Source: Apostichopus japonicus
Taxonomy: Eukaryota; Echinodermata; Holothuroidea; Aspidochirotida; Stichopodidae
DNA length: 64,000 nucleotides
Assembly: GCF_037975245.1 (NCBI RefSeq)
Contig: NC_092569.1
Coordinates: forward strand, 6,442,501 to 6,506,500
Direction of reading: 5' to 3'
The translations under genes were made by a program, and so were the position numbers. Shown here one piece after another: positions 24,511 through 37,800 of the stretch; position 1 is the stretch's first letter; each line of letters begins with the position of its first letter. The notes beneath the pieces were generated by a model that worked only from the letters and a program-made list of their open reading frames with translations, was not told the DNA's origin and did no database searches.

Positions 24511-24809
24511 GTAATTTTTTCGAATACAGTAGAGGAAAACAATTCAGCACTTATGACAGAGACAATGACGCATGTGGTATCTACAACTGTGCAGAGAAGC
24601 ACAGAAGCGGCTGGTGGCACTCGAATACTTGGTGTCGGTGCTTTTCTACTTACAATTGCGATTATTTCCAATACAGCAGCAGCTGTACGTCAGGTTGTAC
24701 TTATGAAAACCTCAACGGTGTCTACGATGGTAACAACGGAGAAAACACTTTCTCTAATGCTAACTGCAACCTCCAATTCGTTGAGATGAAAATTCGACCG
24801 TCCTCTTAA
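24511..24809 (+). CDS. FREP-2 terminal FBG exon (open in its own frame)
   Basis: After a ctcacag acceptor, phase 1 in: [47 protein letters not shown], then TAA at 24807-24809. There are no lesions in this exon. Confidence 0.75.
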
Positions 24810-24952
24810 CTTGATGAACAAGATGCCTGTGAAACTGAGCATTTTAGGACACATTTTTCATCAATATTCAAAGTTCAAAAAGTCTGGCCAAACGGAGCGT
24901 GGTTGGAATAGATTTTATGAAAGACTTTTACTTGTGTGTAAAGTTCATGTTT

Positions 24953-24958
24953 ATTAAA
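24953..24958 (+). promoter_or_regulatory. Possible variant poly(A) signal ATTAAA of FREP-2
   Basis: ATTAAA 144 bp past the stop codon. It is a common variant signal; no downstream element was checked. Confidence 0.3.
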
Positions 24959-25307
24959 GGTCACATTGGTTATAATTGAAATTGACTTCTCCAACTTTTT
25001 AACTTAAAAGCATAAACAATATAGATTAATGGGACAATCGCTTTAGTATATACTATATTTTAAACATCTGGTAAAAACTGAACTCTGGTTCAAAGTATAT
25101 CCCCGCCCAGAGGAGATAGCTTAGTAATTTATTAAGTAAAACTGTCTGCCCCGTTAATCGGCAATGCTTCGCTTAGTCATTGCAACCAGTGCATCGCAAG
25201 TAGGGGATGAGTATACAGAGTTTCTAGAGAGTCTATACAAAAACAAACTACAGAATGAAAAAAAGGAGCAGAGGAAACGCGTTGCGATAGGGTAGTCCTA
25301 ATGAAGC

Positions 25308-25347
<40 letters not shown>

Positions 25348-26261
25348 AATATATTGTAAACAATGTGGTAACTTTCATTGCGCAGAGAAAAACGCGCATA
25401 AACTTGACACATAGGCCACACCCACGTCTTACAGCATAATTATGATGCAAGTGACATATCCAGCATCATCGTTGTTCTTTGTAATCATAGCCATCTCAGT
25501 AAATATAATAACGGCAAATATATATTTGTTCAACGAAATCTTCGTACTTAAAACTCATGCATTTATATCACAGCGCACATATAATCTGTATTCCGATAAT
25601 CCAAACAGACCATAAGACGATAATATTGGTGTTCGTCACTACAGTTTCTCCTAATCCTTAAAAGATTAAAACTTAGGAAGAGACTTTGGAAGACAATTTG
25701 CCAGAACCTGCGCATTAATACCCGCCCACACCCTCGTCCCCATAAATCAGTGCAACATGATCACTTTTATCTTTCAATATATGCTGGTTCATTCACTCTT
25801 TGGTCATTTGAGCTTTCAGCCTTAACTGATACTAGAATGTTCTCATACTGTTATATACGAATAACCTCTAATGACTACGTTACCATACCGCAATGAGAGT
25901 TAAACAAACATCTTTGTATCATTGACTAATAAAGCTTCTAGGCTCAGTGGTTCTAACTTTATACTGTATCAACCAAAAATAACCACAAAAAGCCCAAACA
26001 CCATCCTTTTCCCACATTTATAGATTTTGGGAGTTAAAATAATTTTAAATTTACTTTCCGTTTAATTGTTCCATTCCTTGTTCAGCGATATAGAAGATCG
26101 GGGTACTATGACGTGCCTACTCTGGCTACTACGCAGTGCACTTTCATCATAATTCTGCTGTCAAGTTGCAGGCTGATTGAATGATTTCGTCAAGCAAGTT
26201 CCATTTAATGTTCAGTTATAAAGTGAATTTTAAATATAGAATGCATTGTTACATTGTTGTA
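24959..26261. other. FREP-2 3' flank
   Basis: AT-rich, with a TA microsatellite at 25309-25354. No gene or element recognised. Confidence 0.5.
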
Positions 26262-26308
26262 TAGTATATATATATATATCTATATATATATATATATATC
26301 TATATATA

Positions 26309-26355
<47 letters not shown>

Positions 26356-26409
26356 GTACCCCGATATATATATATATATATCTATATATATATATATATC
26401 TATCTATAT

Positions 26410-26443
<34 letters not shown>

Positions 26444-26446
26444 ATA
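26262..26446. repeat. TA/TATC microsatellite
   Basis: Long (TA)n with TCTA interruptions, directly abutting the left end of the element at 26449. Confidence 0.9.
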
Positions 26447-26448
26447 CA

Positions 26449-29400
26449 CACTCTAAAAACTGAAGTGCTAATTTAGTAGCTCCAACACGGTGCTAGTCAT
26501 CAATTAGCACTTTAAGAGCTAGTATCTCAACCTTCAAGTGTTAAATAACTTGCACCATACCAAAGTGCTATCGCCGTAGTTGTGATGCACTGCACTTATT
26601 AAGTGCTGAAAGTTTCGTATTAACTTTTGATTGGCTGAAGGCGGTGACGTCAGTAACATGCAACAACGCTATTGGTTATAACCAAATAGTTGCATATCGC
26701 GTCGCTAGACGTGACAACTGACGAACGTTCCCCCGGTAGACGTAAGTTTCTGAATTGAAATCTGTGAATATTCACCAGAGTAAGGAATATTTGAAAGCTG
26801 ATATGGCGACCTTTTATGAAATTTGAGTGATCATTCATGTTTTCAATAACCTAGCTTCGCTGATGACGTCGGGAATTCCCTTGAAATAATTCCTCTGTCG
26901 ACGTCTTAGTGATGGTAGCCTACCACTTATTTCATAGGTCTATTCACGTATGTAAATGCCAAATGCGCTCTGATATAACATTAGGTTATGCCAAGTTTAT
27001 GATTGGGCGTTTATAGGCCTAGCCTACCTCCTTATTGTAACATTTATAAGGCCTAACTTTATGGCCGCCAATGGTGATTCGATTGAGGTGTGCTACTGGT
27101 ACTACAGTCTACTGTGTTTGCACAAGTGACCATCACAGAGTCTTAACGTATAAGAGAGGCAGGCCCAATGCAATAAGTATTAGTATTGGTTTATATGCCA
27201 ATGCCTAAAGAATATGAGCCGATGGCCGCTAGACGACCACAAGAGAACGTTGTGGAAGGCCTGCCACTCCATATTACGCTTTGAATTTGTGGTAGCCTAG
27301 CCTAGGCCTAACATTATTGTGGTAACAGGCCTCACGTTGGTGTTGTTAATGTTACTTTGCAGTGTAAGGTCTGTGTGTGATTGCCGACTACAAAATGAAG
27401 TAGCCTACAAAGTACAAGTACAAACCATACTTCACAGTCATACATTATTCAGGTTTAGAGAAAAATTAAAGTAAATGTAAACATAAAATAATGATCAGAG
27501 TAATTGTATACATCCTATTCTTATTTGACCTTCATAGTGTTTCCCATTTTTCATGCATCGTTTAATGTTGTGTACCCTAATGTTTGCCTTGTTTGCACCT
27601 ATCAAGGAAGGCCTACTAAAAGTATGTTTTTCTTTTGAAATGATGACTCCCAATGTAAATATGCTTCATTTAAGATGTTCTGTCATGAAAAGTGAAAGAT
27701 TATAGGTAGGCTAAATTTTCCAATTAATTTGAAACAAATTTCGGTGAAACTTTTAACCATGCTTTTTTTATCGAAACTGTTTATAGACTCGAGCTTTTGC
27801 AGAAAAATGAAAGAAACCTGACATGTTTTGAGATTCATTGCATGTTTTCTTGTTCTATTCTTGTACTTGTAGATTTTGCAAGACTTTGAGCAGATGTATG
27901 GATATCAGGTCGCCAATAACTTTTTGATGAAATGGGGGGAACATTCCCGCTTCATTTGGAAGTACATAGCATGTACTCACCAACTCAGCTCTGCTGTTTG
28001 AATTTGAAGAAACAGAAAAGTCTGAGGGTATGTTTCAAAAAAGTGCTAACATTTTGTAGTCATGTGACTCTCATTATGCAAGTTCAGTCAAGTTTTCTGT
28101 AGTGAATATTTGGTATGCTAGCTCTTTAAAAGACTGCTATAGGTAAAATCATGTACAGAAAAGTGGCAATGCTGTTAACAGTTTGTCTGGTACCCAACTT
28201 TCTTTAAACATACATGGAAGAAATGAATGAAAGTGATTAAACCGAAACTGAATTACATTCCAATCTAGATTTTGAAGAAGACTTAAGTTCTGACACCATA
28301 GAAGCTGGTGGGAGCTTATGTGGTTGGTGGGCATCTACCTGTTTAACGATAGTTCATTAAGTGGTATTATCTCCTGCAGTCTTATGTGAATTTTCAAGTA
28401 CTGAAGCTAACTTGGCTAAACTGATCCATGGGAGGGGACCCATCACGAATGTATCCAAAAATTGAGGTCAAAGATCATTTAAGTGTCAATTCAGGCTGCA
28501 GCGTGTGAATCAAAAGTAGCCAGATTATTATCAGATTGCTCGCAAATTGTTGAAATCAGTGGATTAAAACTTGTATCCAGATTTCAGATCAAAGGTTATA
28601 ACTAAAATTTGTAGCCAGTTCTTAGGCCCATGCACTAAAATTGACTAAGCTGGCAATCCTGTTCACTTTTGCTTTCTTTACAGCTGTGGAGTAAGAGTTA
28701 ACTGAAGGAAATTTGTTTCTTGAGCCACGTACTGTTAAAGCGCTGTGGGTGGAGGGGTGTGTTATTATTCTAGAAACATTCTAGAACCAATGTTGTAGGT
28801 CTGGTGGTGTAGGGTTGTACCTGTATAGCCACTTGCTTGGTTCATTCATTGATACGAGTTACTGTACCACTTGATGCCTTAGTTTCCTCCACCCAACAGT
28901 GTATTCAATAAGCAAAAGTATTAATTTCCTGGCCTAACCAATTTCAATTATAGAAGCATCCCAGAAATCCTTCAGTCTTCCACCATATTTATTTTAGTGA
29001 CTTTGAAAAGACCTATGACTGTGAAATTGACATAGGCGTATGTAATTGGGTTCAGTGGACATGAAAGTATATCAGATTAATGTTTTTTTTTTTTTTTTTT
29101 TGGGGGGGGGGGCATGCAGTGCCTATGTGTAATTTGTATATTGCAATTTCTAGAGCAAGTAGTAGGAACAAACAATTACTAACTGACACGTCACACTATT
29201 TTGTTGACATATACATCTGTTTTGTTGAGATATGTAATCTGTTTTTATGTTTTTCATTATTAAGAAACTTCATTTTCTGCTTTAGAACATGCATCCATGT
29301 ACGGTCTCTTTGCATTGGTTCACCTATTGCCGTCTTTCAACACAAAGAAAAGTGGAAAATGCAGTCGAGATGACAATGTCCGTTACTTCATCGCCCGGCA

Positions 29401-31705
29401 ACCAGTAAGTTGTTTTGTGTGTTGAGTGGGAAAGATCTGCCAAAATTCATGCAGATTGATCAATCTTCAACCATTTGAGCCTAGGGGATATTGGTGCTGA
29501 CATTCTGTCCTCTAGGCCTCAGCCCCTTGGCTCAATCTGCGCTGGGCGGTCCAGGTAGGTGCTTTTATTAAGTGTGTCTTTCCTTCAGGAGATAAGAGTC
29601 AACCACATAAAACTATCTGATACAGATGTGGGTCAATGTAGACTATTCTGTACCTGAGCCAGATCATCCTTAATTATATATCAAGTAATATCTGCATATC
29701 TTTTTAGCTGGTTAGATATTAACATGGATTTTATATTTGGTTAAAATATGGCACTAGCCAGGCAGCAGTTCAGGCAAGATACATAATAGTACGGTTAGTG
29801 ATGCAAGCAGGATGTGAACTAATTTTCACCCGGACTTGTTGAAGTTTTCAGAGGTTACTAGATAAATTGGCATTATTTTGGAAATTAATGCTTGCTTAAT
29901 TTATTTTCTTCTTAGATCGGAACAAATGTGGAAGAATATGCAAGGAAAAGCCAACTCAGCAGTAAATAGCCACACCTCTTGGCCATTGGAAGCAATGTGA
30001 CTGACTTGCAGCAGTTTTTTTGTAGTTCTGGATGGAGTTGCCCTACCTGTTTCCAGGCAAGCATGTGGAATTGTAGCAGCTACAGATAATTTAATGAAAG
30101 TTCATTATGTTTTTAATGTAGCATATGCGGTGCAGCTCACAGATTTCAACACCTTTATCCAAACTGTGTTGTATGGCATACGCCTAACAGGTCAAAAGAT
30201 AAGTAATCATGTTAAGGAGATAAGGATTGCTTTGCAAAATGTGGAGTAGAGACTGTTCACAGTTTAGTTAAAAAGCATTAAGGAAAGTCTGTTGCAAGCA
30301 TGTCTTAAAATTTATTCGTTTTAATTACTAGCATTAATCTCTTTCAACATTTCTCTTAACGTTTCTTAAGTTGCATTGGCCATTTTGTAGTAGAAAAACA
30401 TGCTGTATGTTTTTACTTTGGGATCAGTGTTTCAATTCTAGTAATCCTTTAGAGCTCAGCATATACCTATTATATAAAGTGTAGTTGGATTTTCGACATT
30501 AACAGAAATATAAGGCCTACAACACAGGGTTAACAAATACAAAACTGAACACTACACAACTTAGACCCACATATATCTCTAAAATCATCTCCAGATGAAC
30601 CTGGTTATGATGGATAAATTCAGGTTTTGACCAGTTATTCAGGTTGTACAGTTGATGATTTAAGTTTGGGCTTATAAAAATGGGAGGGATACTGCTTGCA
30701 CCAGATCTCAGCCACAGCCACTCACACAAATTACTCATTACTAATTAATGACTCACAATATGTCAGGTACTTGCTCGCCCTTCGGGAGCGTAGGTTTACC
30801 TAACTTAGTCTTGATTGGGTGTTGTCACTGTTAATTTTATCATGTTTTAAAACATTCATTCAGACTGTTAGATGTTATTCAGTGTTATGTTTCAATTTAA
30901 TTTTGCCCCATTTGGGGATCAAGTTGGTGTTATTTTCATTTGACTTAATCAAAAGAGTGGAGTGAATAGGTTTGAAGGTGTTGTCCAAAATAAGGGACCA
31001 TGGGAACAAAGCCTCATTGGGTCACGGGTGGTCAAAAAAGTGTTTTTTTTTTAAATTTAATTTTTGTCTAATCTGAGATCTTTTCCAGTTGGAATCTTGA
31101 TTTTACTGAATTTTAGGGGTGCATAGTCCCATCTCCTGTAAATATCACTCAGTACTAATACAGAAAATTAATATCATGTTTGAAAATTGTAACATCCATG
31201 GCTAAATGTAAACATAAAGTTAGGCTAGAACACTATGCATGGATATACTCTAGCACTTCTGGTCAACAGCCTTAAATTTATAGTAACCAAAGGGTTTAGC
31301 TGAGATACTTAAGCTAATCCGTCTTTACTATTTGGTATAAGTGTAACTTATGAATTTTTATTTCTCAAGTACAGGAAGCAATACAAGGAAGAAAGAAAAA
31401 AAAATGTGTTCCCTTTTATTTCAGTCAGGAGATGCTGTGTTTTGACCTACCCTTTGCATTCCATATTTTGCAAGTGATACAGATTAATTAGGACTTGCAC
31501 TTACAGGTGCTATATTTGCTCTTTCCAGTGCTGGTGGTAGCACTTAAAGTGCGGGACTGTTGTAGCACTTTTCAGGTGCTTGTATGGTTAGCACCTTTGA
31601 GAGCGCTGTTTATAGCACTTAGGGTGCAGTCCCTCATAGGGCTCTTGGTAAGTGCTATAAAATAGCACTCTATGTGCTGTTTTCAGCACTTTGTTTTTTA
31701 GAGTG
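26449..31705. mobile_element. 5.26-kb DNA transposon-like element with inverted ends
   Basis: Ends are inverted: left CACTCTAAAAAC, right (reverse complement) CACTCTAAAAAACA. Flanks are tatataca and tatatata, so the target-site duplication cannot be read cleanly inside the TA microsatellite. Both subterminal regions (26460-26615 and 31495-31695) are packed with AGTGCTA or TAGCACT and close variants in both orientations, like transposase-binding arrays. The superfamily is not identified. The interior carries a decayed gene (29286-30249). Confidence 0.65.
29286..30249 (+). pseudogene. Decayed two-exon gene inside the 26-31 kb element
   Basis: Exon 29286-29404 reads HASMYGLFALVHLLPSF and ends YFIARQP at a CCA|gtaagt donor. 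Exon 29916-30249 follows in phase 0: IGTNVEEYARKSQLSS, then TAG, then LLAIGSNVTDLQQFF, an extra T in a T7 run (+1 shift), and VVLDGVALPVSRQACGIVAA. Its style resembles uncharacterised proteins often found with invertebrate transposons, but I cannot name the family. It is non-functional as read. Confidence 0.45.
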
Positions 31706-32916
31706 TATATATATATGAATATAAATAATATTGCTGATTGAATGTATTGGTCTATTTTTGACTTGCTTAATCTTTCATTCTTCGAGGGTGGGCATCACAA
31801 TACGTGGTCTGCATTGATGTCATAATGGCAAATGTTTTCGAGACCTTTGCTTTTTCTATAATAATCTCCCGTTTGATGTATCCATAAACCTGATAGGCCT
31901 ACAGTCTGAAGATTTGCTTAGTTGTCAACGTTCTCAGCATTAAAATTTCATCAACATGAAACTTTTCTTTTTTTGTGGAAACTTTATTCTTCTCTGTGCA
32001 TATGCAAGTAAAATATTATGATGAATGAAAAACATTTTTCAGTTCAATTGCCGTGATAACATCATTCACTTTGCTGTAGTTAGATTCACAAATAACACAA
32101 AATTTGAAAACCTAACACGTGTACCAAACGAAATACTAAGAGGATTTTGTTTTGACCCCAGGATTTTTTTTATTTTAATAACCAGCATTTATATTTAGCA
32201 AGCAACTCCAGCAGTCGGATATCCCTTTAAAACATACAACGATTGGCGTGTACCGATGATTATTATTAATTCTATATCTCCATGATTGTACTATCATATT
32301 CCATATTTAATGGTAATATACTTAGCCTATTTCTTGTAAGCTCAATATAAGCTTTCGTACTAATTGAAAGTAACTCGACCGGATTTATTTGAATATCATA
32401 TAGCGCTTGTTTTCATAGAATATGCTCCATTTTTTACTATAATGATGGTACAAACAAAGAAGTCGGTCGTATGTATACATGTCCTTGCTATATTATTGCA
32501 TCGATAATAGATGCCTGTCATACAAGGAAAGTAATGCATATAATAACTTGGCAGAAACTCTTTTGCTGTTGATTAATTATAGCTGCAGTGTCAACTCGTT
32601 CTCGATCAGGCGACGTGATAAAAGATTTAACGACCCTTTTTTAATTGAAATTTAATTTGACAGATGAATACAGGCTGCATAAAGAGTATAAATTATATCC
32701 AAAAATAACACGCAGACGTGGTATATGTTTTGATAATGATAATGATCGCCAAAGCTGATGCCATACATGATTCCATCGTAATCGCAACAGGAACAATAAA
32801 CTGAAGCGAACCTTCGAAACTTTGGAGATAAAAAACGACACAAACAGCTAGACTATCTAAAGCGCTTAGTATCGATCTGTAATACATGGATATCTGTATA
32901 CACACACAAACACACG

Positions 32917-32949
<33 letters not shown>

Positions 32950-33234
32950 CCATATCCATTTCCATATACATATCCATATATAATTAGGAGCAATAAAAGG
33001 TTTTAAGAACATTGACCTTTCAATTTCATTTTTTTAAATCCCTTTCCGAGGGCAAAGGAAGATATTGGATGGTGATGGCGATGTGTATGTGTGTTGGGAG
33101 GGGGGGGGGGGTAGGACGTGTTCCCTAGCCTACTAAATTATCTCGTGATGTGATTATCTTATTGGAATTTGTTTCAATGCGTTATACCCTACTTACCCCC
33201 ACCATCCCCCCCCCCCCTCTATCACTTGGGAAGG
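31706..33234. other. Spacer, no gene seen
   Basis: AT-rich, with a CA/TA microsatellite at 32900-32950 and poly-G near 33100. Short minus-strand open frames around 32650-32980 overlap the microsatellite and show no domain. Confidence 0.5.
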
Positions 33235-34508
33235 CTGGAGCCAGCACTGTTTAATTTGCCTTATCCTTACGTTATCCTCACGATGAGAGTACTCTCACAC
33301 ATAATGATCGCATCTTGTACATCGCAGTTACGTCACATAATTGAGGATGCGGTGTTGTTATATCTGCACAAAGTTTACTCTCATTTAGATAATGGTAGAC
33401 AGTCTACGAGATCTACTTTTATAGACTTTTCTAGTGCATTCAACAAAATTGTCCCCCACTTACGGCTAAATTAATCGCATACTGTGTATCTCCCCGAATT
33501 ACCCTATGGATTCATGATTTCCTTAGAAATAGACCTCAGAGGGTGAAGGTAGGCGATGTCTAATCAGGGGAAATGATTTTAAGTGTAGGTGCGCCTCAGG
33601 GCTGTGTCCTCTCCCCATGATTTTTTCCCTGTATACCAGCGACTGTCAGAGTATGACCAGTGATTGTAGCGTCATCAAATATGCGGATGATATTGTCATT
33701 ACTGGTTACCTGTCAGATGACATTGACTCATACGCCACCACGATTGTAAGGTTTGTCCAGTGGTGCGATGATCATTTGTTACAACTTAATTTAATGTGTC
33801 CAAAACTAAGGAGCTGATTATGGATTGCGTCGCAAGCCAGTAACTCACGCTCCCATTTATGTTCATGGGGAACACGTAGAAGATAAGTAGATACAAGAAC
33901 CATGCTGAGTAACAAAATTGACTGGTCTAGTAATGTCACAATTGTACATAAGAAATCAAACCAGAGGCTGTATTTCTTGAGAAAACTGAAGAACCTCAGA
34001 GTGGATAAAAACAATCATGACCTTGTTCAATAAATCCCTCATTCAAAGTGTTTTGATGTATAACATAATTTGTTACTTTGCCAATGTTACAAGAATCGAT
34101 GTGAAGATGACTGAGCAATCTAGGAAAGTTGTTCAGCGGGTTAATTGTTGTTCACTTACCTCCGTTAGACTGCTCGTATATCATGAGAGAGTCTGCAATA
34201 CATTGAAACAAATCATGCAAGACCCAACACCCCTTGTTTGAGCACTACATTTACAACCCCTCTGGACTGCGTTTATGCCCACCACGTACACTTGGGGCCC
34301 GCTACAGATACTAATATGTGCCTAATTATATCCATATATTAAATTCACAAGTGAGAAGATAAGTTTCTTATTTGTAGGACTTGCTGTATATATGTTTGTA
34401 ATACTATACTTGTATCGCAGTCTATTGATACTTATACTATTGCTTTTTTTTCTTTTACGACCTGTGTAAGCCGAATTTCCTATTCTGGGAAATAAGTTCA
34501 ATTCAATA
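33235..34508 (+). mobile_element. LINE reverse-transcriptase remnant
   Basis: Successive frames give the RT core: STFIDFSSAFNKIVPHL, WIHDFLRNRPQRVKVGDV, GAPQGCVLSP, IKYADDIVITG (YADD catalytic box) and FVQWCDDHLLQLNL, followed by the C-terminal region. Frameshifts and stops interrupt it. It ends near 'aaataagttcaattcaat', a usual LINE tail form. It stops about 150 bp before the FREP-3 promoter boxes. Confidence 0.8.
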
Positions 34509-34657
34509 ATGCTGTGAACATAAAGGCCAGCGAGACAGCTCCAATTAGAGAGCTGTCACAAAACGTTCTCCAATGAAATAAACGATGTGATCACCGTATC
34601 GCTTTATAATTGGTTCTCTAATATTTATGCATATTAATTTTTCATCAAGTGCTCTTG

Positions 34658-34704
34658 ATTGGTGCCCATATTTGCGAGATTAAGTTCCATGTGCTCTATT
34701 TAAG
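34658..34704 (+). promoter_or_regulatory. FREP-3 core promoter: inverted CCAAT and TATA-like box
   Basis: ATTGG at 34658-34662 and CTATTTAAG at 34696-34704, with the TATA core 89 bp before the ATG (91 bp in FREP-2). The 5'-UTR ends of the two genes are also alike ('gtagarcgg' block and an A-rich stretch before ATGAAGAGAAAGA). Confidence 0.5.
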
Positions 34705-34785
34705 ATACCGCAGCATCCAATAAGTTACAGATTACAGCTCAACGCCAAACATCAGTGACACGTAGAACGGCGAAACGTAAGAAAA

Positions 34786-34855
34786 ATGAAGAGAAAGATG
34801 TTTTTTCAACTTTTCTTTTTGGAAGTGATCGTCATCGGTACGGTGCAAGCCGGAA
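34786..34855 (+). CDS. FREP-3 signal-peptide exon
   Basis: 70 nt, phase 1 end at A|gtaagt. It has a basic N-terminus MKRK, hydrophobic core and an Ala-Gly end. Confidence 0.85.
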
Positions 34856-37800
34856 GTAAGTATTTCTCTTTCATAATAACCAAAAATAATCCAGTTCCAC
34901 AAAAACGGAGTAGAGTACGTTATGATTTTTGTTCTATTTTAAATGTAAATAGGATTAATAGGGTAAACAGGATACTGTATCTGTCTTATTGAATTTAAGA
35001 AAAAATACTACAGATTAAACCCTTTTGTAACCTTGTGTTCGCATCGCTGTATGGAAATTAAATTTTCTTTGGCAGCCATCTTGCAGCTAACAAGATCATT
35101 TATATATCTCTATTTAGTTTCTTGCATACCCCTCTGCACCCAGTTATGTTTCTATGCTATATCGGGATGCAATCATAACATGATTCTGTCAGTGAGCCTA
35201 TCTGCATTTTACACACTTTTTCACTACTTCCTCAATTGGTTACAATAGATAGTCCTATAGCAACATTATATGGAATAGTATTCCATATTATTGGCAGTTT
35301 AGGTTCAAAGAAATCTGTACTCGGATGGAACTTTACTTAAGGAAAGGCTGTATGGGATAATAGTGTTTATGCTAAGTATATAGGCTTCGAACAGGGTTAT
35401 AAGAGAACACTAACAACATAACGTGTAATCTAGATCATAATAAAGAAATATAATCAAATGGTGGTTGAGTTTAAATAACAACAATTGTACACCAAAATAT
35501 TTCTTTCATCGTCATCGTCCCTTTTAACAACATGTTTTACTATGGATGATCTACATAACGGCTTCTTACTGAGAAGGTAGTCCACGTTTGCTTATACAGT
35601 TATTCGAGCAAACCAGTCCGAGCAAAACAGTCCGCGAGTTCAGGACTGAGAGCGATAATGCATCTTTCAATACTTCCCTCACTAGGCTTCGATGCATGTA
35701 CCCTATATTTTGTTTATACTTATTTAAGTTCCTAAAATATGTCATTTCTATGCTATCTGAAATTCAATTTCTTAATCAAAATTCCGCATTAGTATCTGTT
35801 CACGTAAAGGAGGCTTGCTATAAAAGATCAAATTTTAGTTCACTTGATTATAGGCTACTGAAAGAGATTTTCCCTAAGAGTAGGCCTACTCCACATGAAT
35901 TACGTGTAATCCAGATTATAATAGAAGAATGGTGGTTGAATTCAAGAGTTTATATAACAACAATTTATTACCAAGACATTTCTTTCATCGTCATCATCAC
36001 GTTTTAGAATAGAGTGTACAAGACGCACTAACATCATCTTACTCAGAAGGTGTTGACCGTTAAAGTAATTCGAGCAATGAATCAATAGGGCTCGAATAAA
36101 GAATTGAGAGGAGCAATGATTTCTTTATGGCAAATTAGAAATTGCCTTGGCTATCCATTGAAATGGCAGGGCACCATGACAATTCTTTAGCTTTCAAAAA
36201 TGACAAACACAATTTTCAAAGTTTGAAACGTCATTAAGGACTTTCTATTTCAACGTGCATAACATATTGAGTCCTATAATTTAGTTTTGACCCTTGGTTT
36301 GATGTTGAAATTGAATGATCGAGATTCGTCTGAGGGCTCATAATACATAACTTATTTAAATGGCCACGACATTTGTTGCCGTAGGTAACTGGCAAATTTG
36401 TAAGGAATATGGATACCTAGCCAATTTGCCACAGACTCAGTCCTTTTGATGTGTGTAATAAGCTCATTCAAAATCTCTTGACATTTTTGAAAAAGCTCTT
36501 TTCGATTCCAAGATATACACATTTGACGCTTTGATAAATCGAGAAACTCATTATATATATATGCAAACTATGGCATGGAGTGTTACGCTCATCAATATTT
36601 CTTATTTTAGCCTTTAATAAGTTATCCCCTAATTAAAAGCCCAAAAATATTATTCCACATATATTATTCCTTCGTATTATATATATAGCTATATATATAT
36701 ATTTTTATATTAATATTTAAGCTGCGTCCATTTTATTTTTCATATCCATATTTTAAGGGTTTTGTCATTTTGTTCTCATCGTAAAGCGCTATTGAACATG
36801 TTTAAGCATGAAAAGAGCGCTACATAAATATGGTAAATAATAATAACAAAAAACAATAATATTAATATATCATTTGAATTATGTGACGTTCTTCTTTTCA
36901 AAGAATACAATAAAATATTTCAAAAAATCGCCCGTATTCAGTGTCCTTGAAAAGGAGGTTGTGATAACAAAGGCAAAACATAACAGAAAAATAGGCAGTC
37001 ACTCCCTTTACATCCTCAATGTGCATAAGTAGCTAATGTTTATTCATAAATAAAACTAGAATTAAGAAAAGATTTGTAAATTGGTCAAACCTTGATGGAT
37101 TTTGATGGAAATTGCAGCTATTTTCATGGCTTCTAAAGACTATTAAAGTGATTAAAACAATGTTGTTCATAGGTGTTCGTAGACATTTAAAGGCATTGCA
37201 GACTCGCCCCAAACCGCGTGCGGCCATCTTAAAAAGTTAGCTTTCTGTTGCTGGCAAGTGACGTTTTGTTCGTGTCGCTACAACATGCAGACAGTATGAA
37301 ACGTGATACCTTGTTATGTTTAGCTGGACCTGAGATGTCCATCGCTGTATCGTTTATACACTGTGCTGTGGGTATTGACCGCAGCTGTATGTACTGACTG
37401 TACACTAGTGTCTAATACTCTAATTACCGACGGTAGTAGGCTGTGTGTGTATTTTCTGGGATTGATGATGGTGTCTAACACTTCTGTTACACCTCATTCA
37501 AAACTAGGTCAGGTTACCGGCATTAGACGTTTCTTTTGCGTGAGTCTTCACACCCTTTAAAGACGGTTAGCGCGCCGATGTTCCGCTGGTGACGTCAGTT
37601 AACTCCAGTCCTGCCGTACCCTTCTGTGTCATTGAATAATGATCGAACATAAACTATAAAAAATAGGATAAAACCTCAAAGGTTAACATTACCAAAATTA
37701 GTTTATCGTTTTCAAATCTTGTTTTTGCGCTTTTTTATTCTTATTTTCGATTCGCAGGATTGTGTGATTTTGCTTCGAAGTTTCCATGTAAAGGAGATCA

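Larger units (their letters stand above)
19074..24809 (+). pseudogene. FREP-2: fibrinogen-related gene with in-frame stop and frameshift
   Basis: Exons inferred by homology and splice sites: 19074-19143, 20099-20164, 20897-20965, 21390-21458, 21648-21862, 22008-22316, 22676-22938, 24511-24809. Same architecture as FREP-3: signal peptide (MKRKKFFQLFYLALIIIDMT...), short Cys module, two stalk exons, TIL, TILa/EGF, FBG. Two lesions: TGA at 22260-22262 where both paralogs have TGG (Trp), and six instead of five T in the run near 22708-22713, a +1 shift early in the middle FBG exon. Splice sites, promoter and last exon are otherwise intact, so decay is recent, or the gene makes a truncated secreted stalk-TIL-EGF protein. 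Assembly error at two separate sites is possible but less likely. A Penelope-like foldback lies in the last intron. Confidence 0.8.

Noticed and set aside
24430-24789. 119-codon open frame over the FREP-2 last exon with a hydrophobic stretch
   Set aside because: Wrong frame of a real FBG exon; the homologous frame ends in EMKIRPSS.
26254-26463. Tyr-Ile repeat open frames in TA tracts (also at 41190-41474, 57818-58074, 61111-61341)
   Set aside because: Microsatellite artefacts.
35588-36007. 139-codon open frame in FREP-3 intron 1
   Set aside because: Spans an intronic duplication, shows no domain and has no splice-consistent neighbours.
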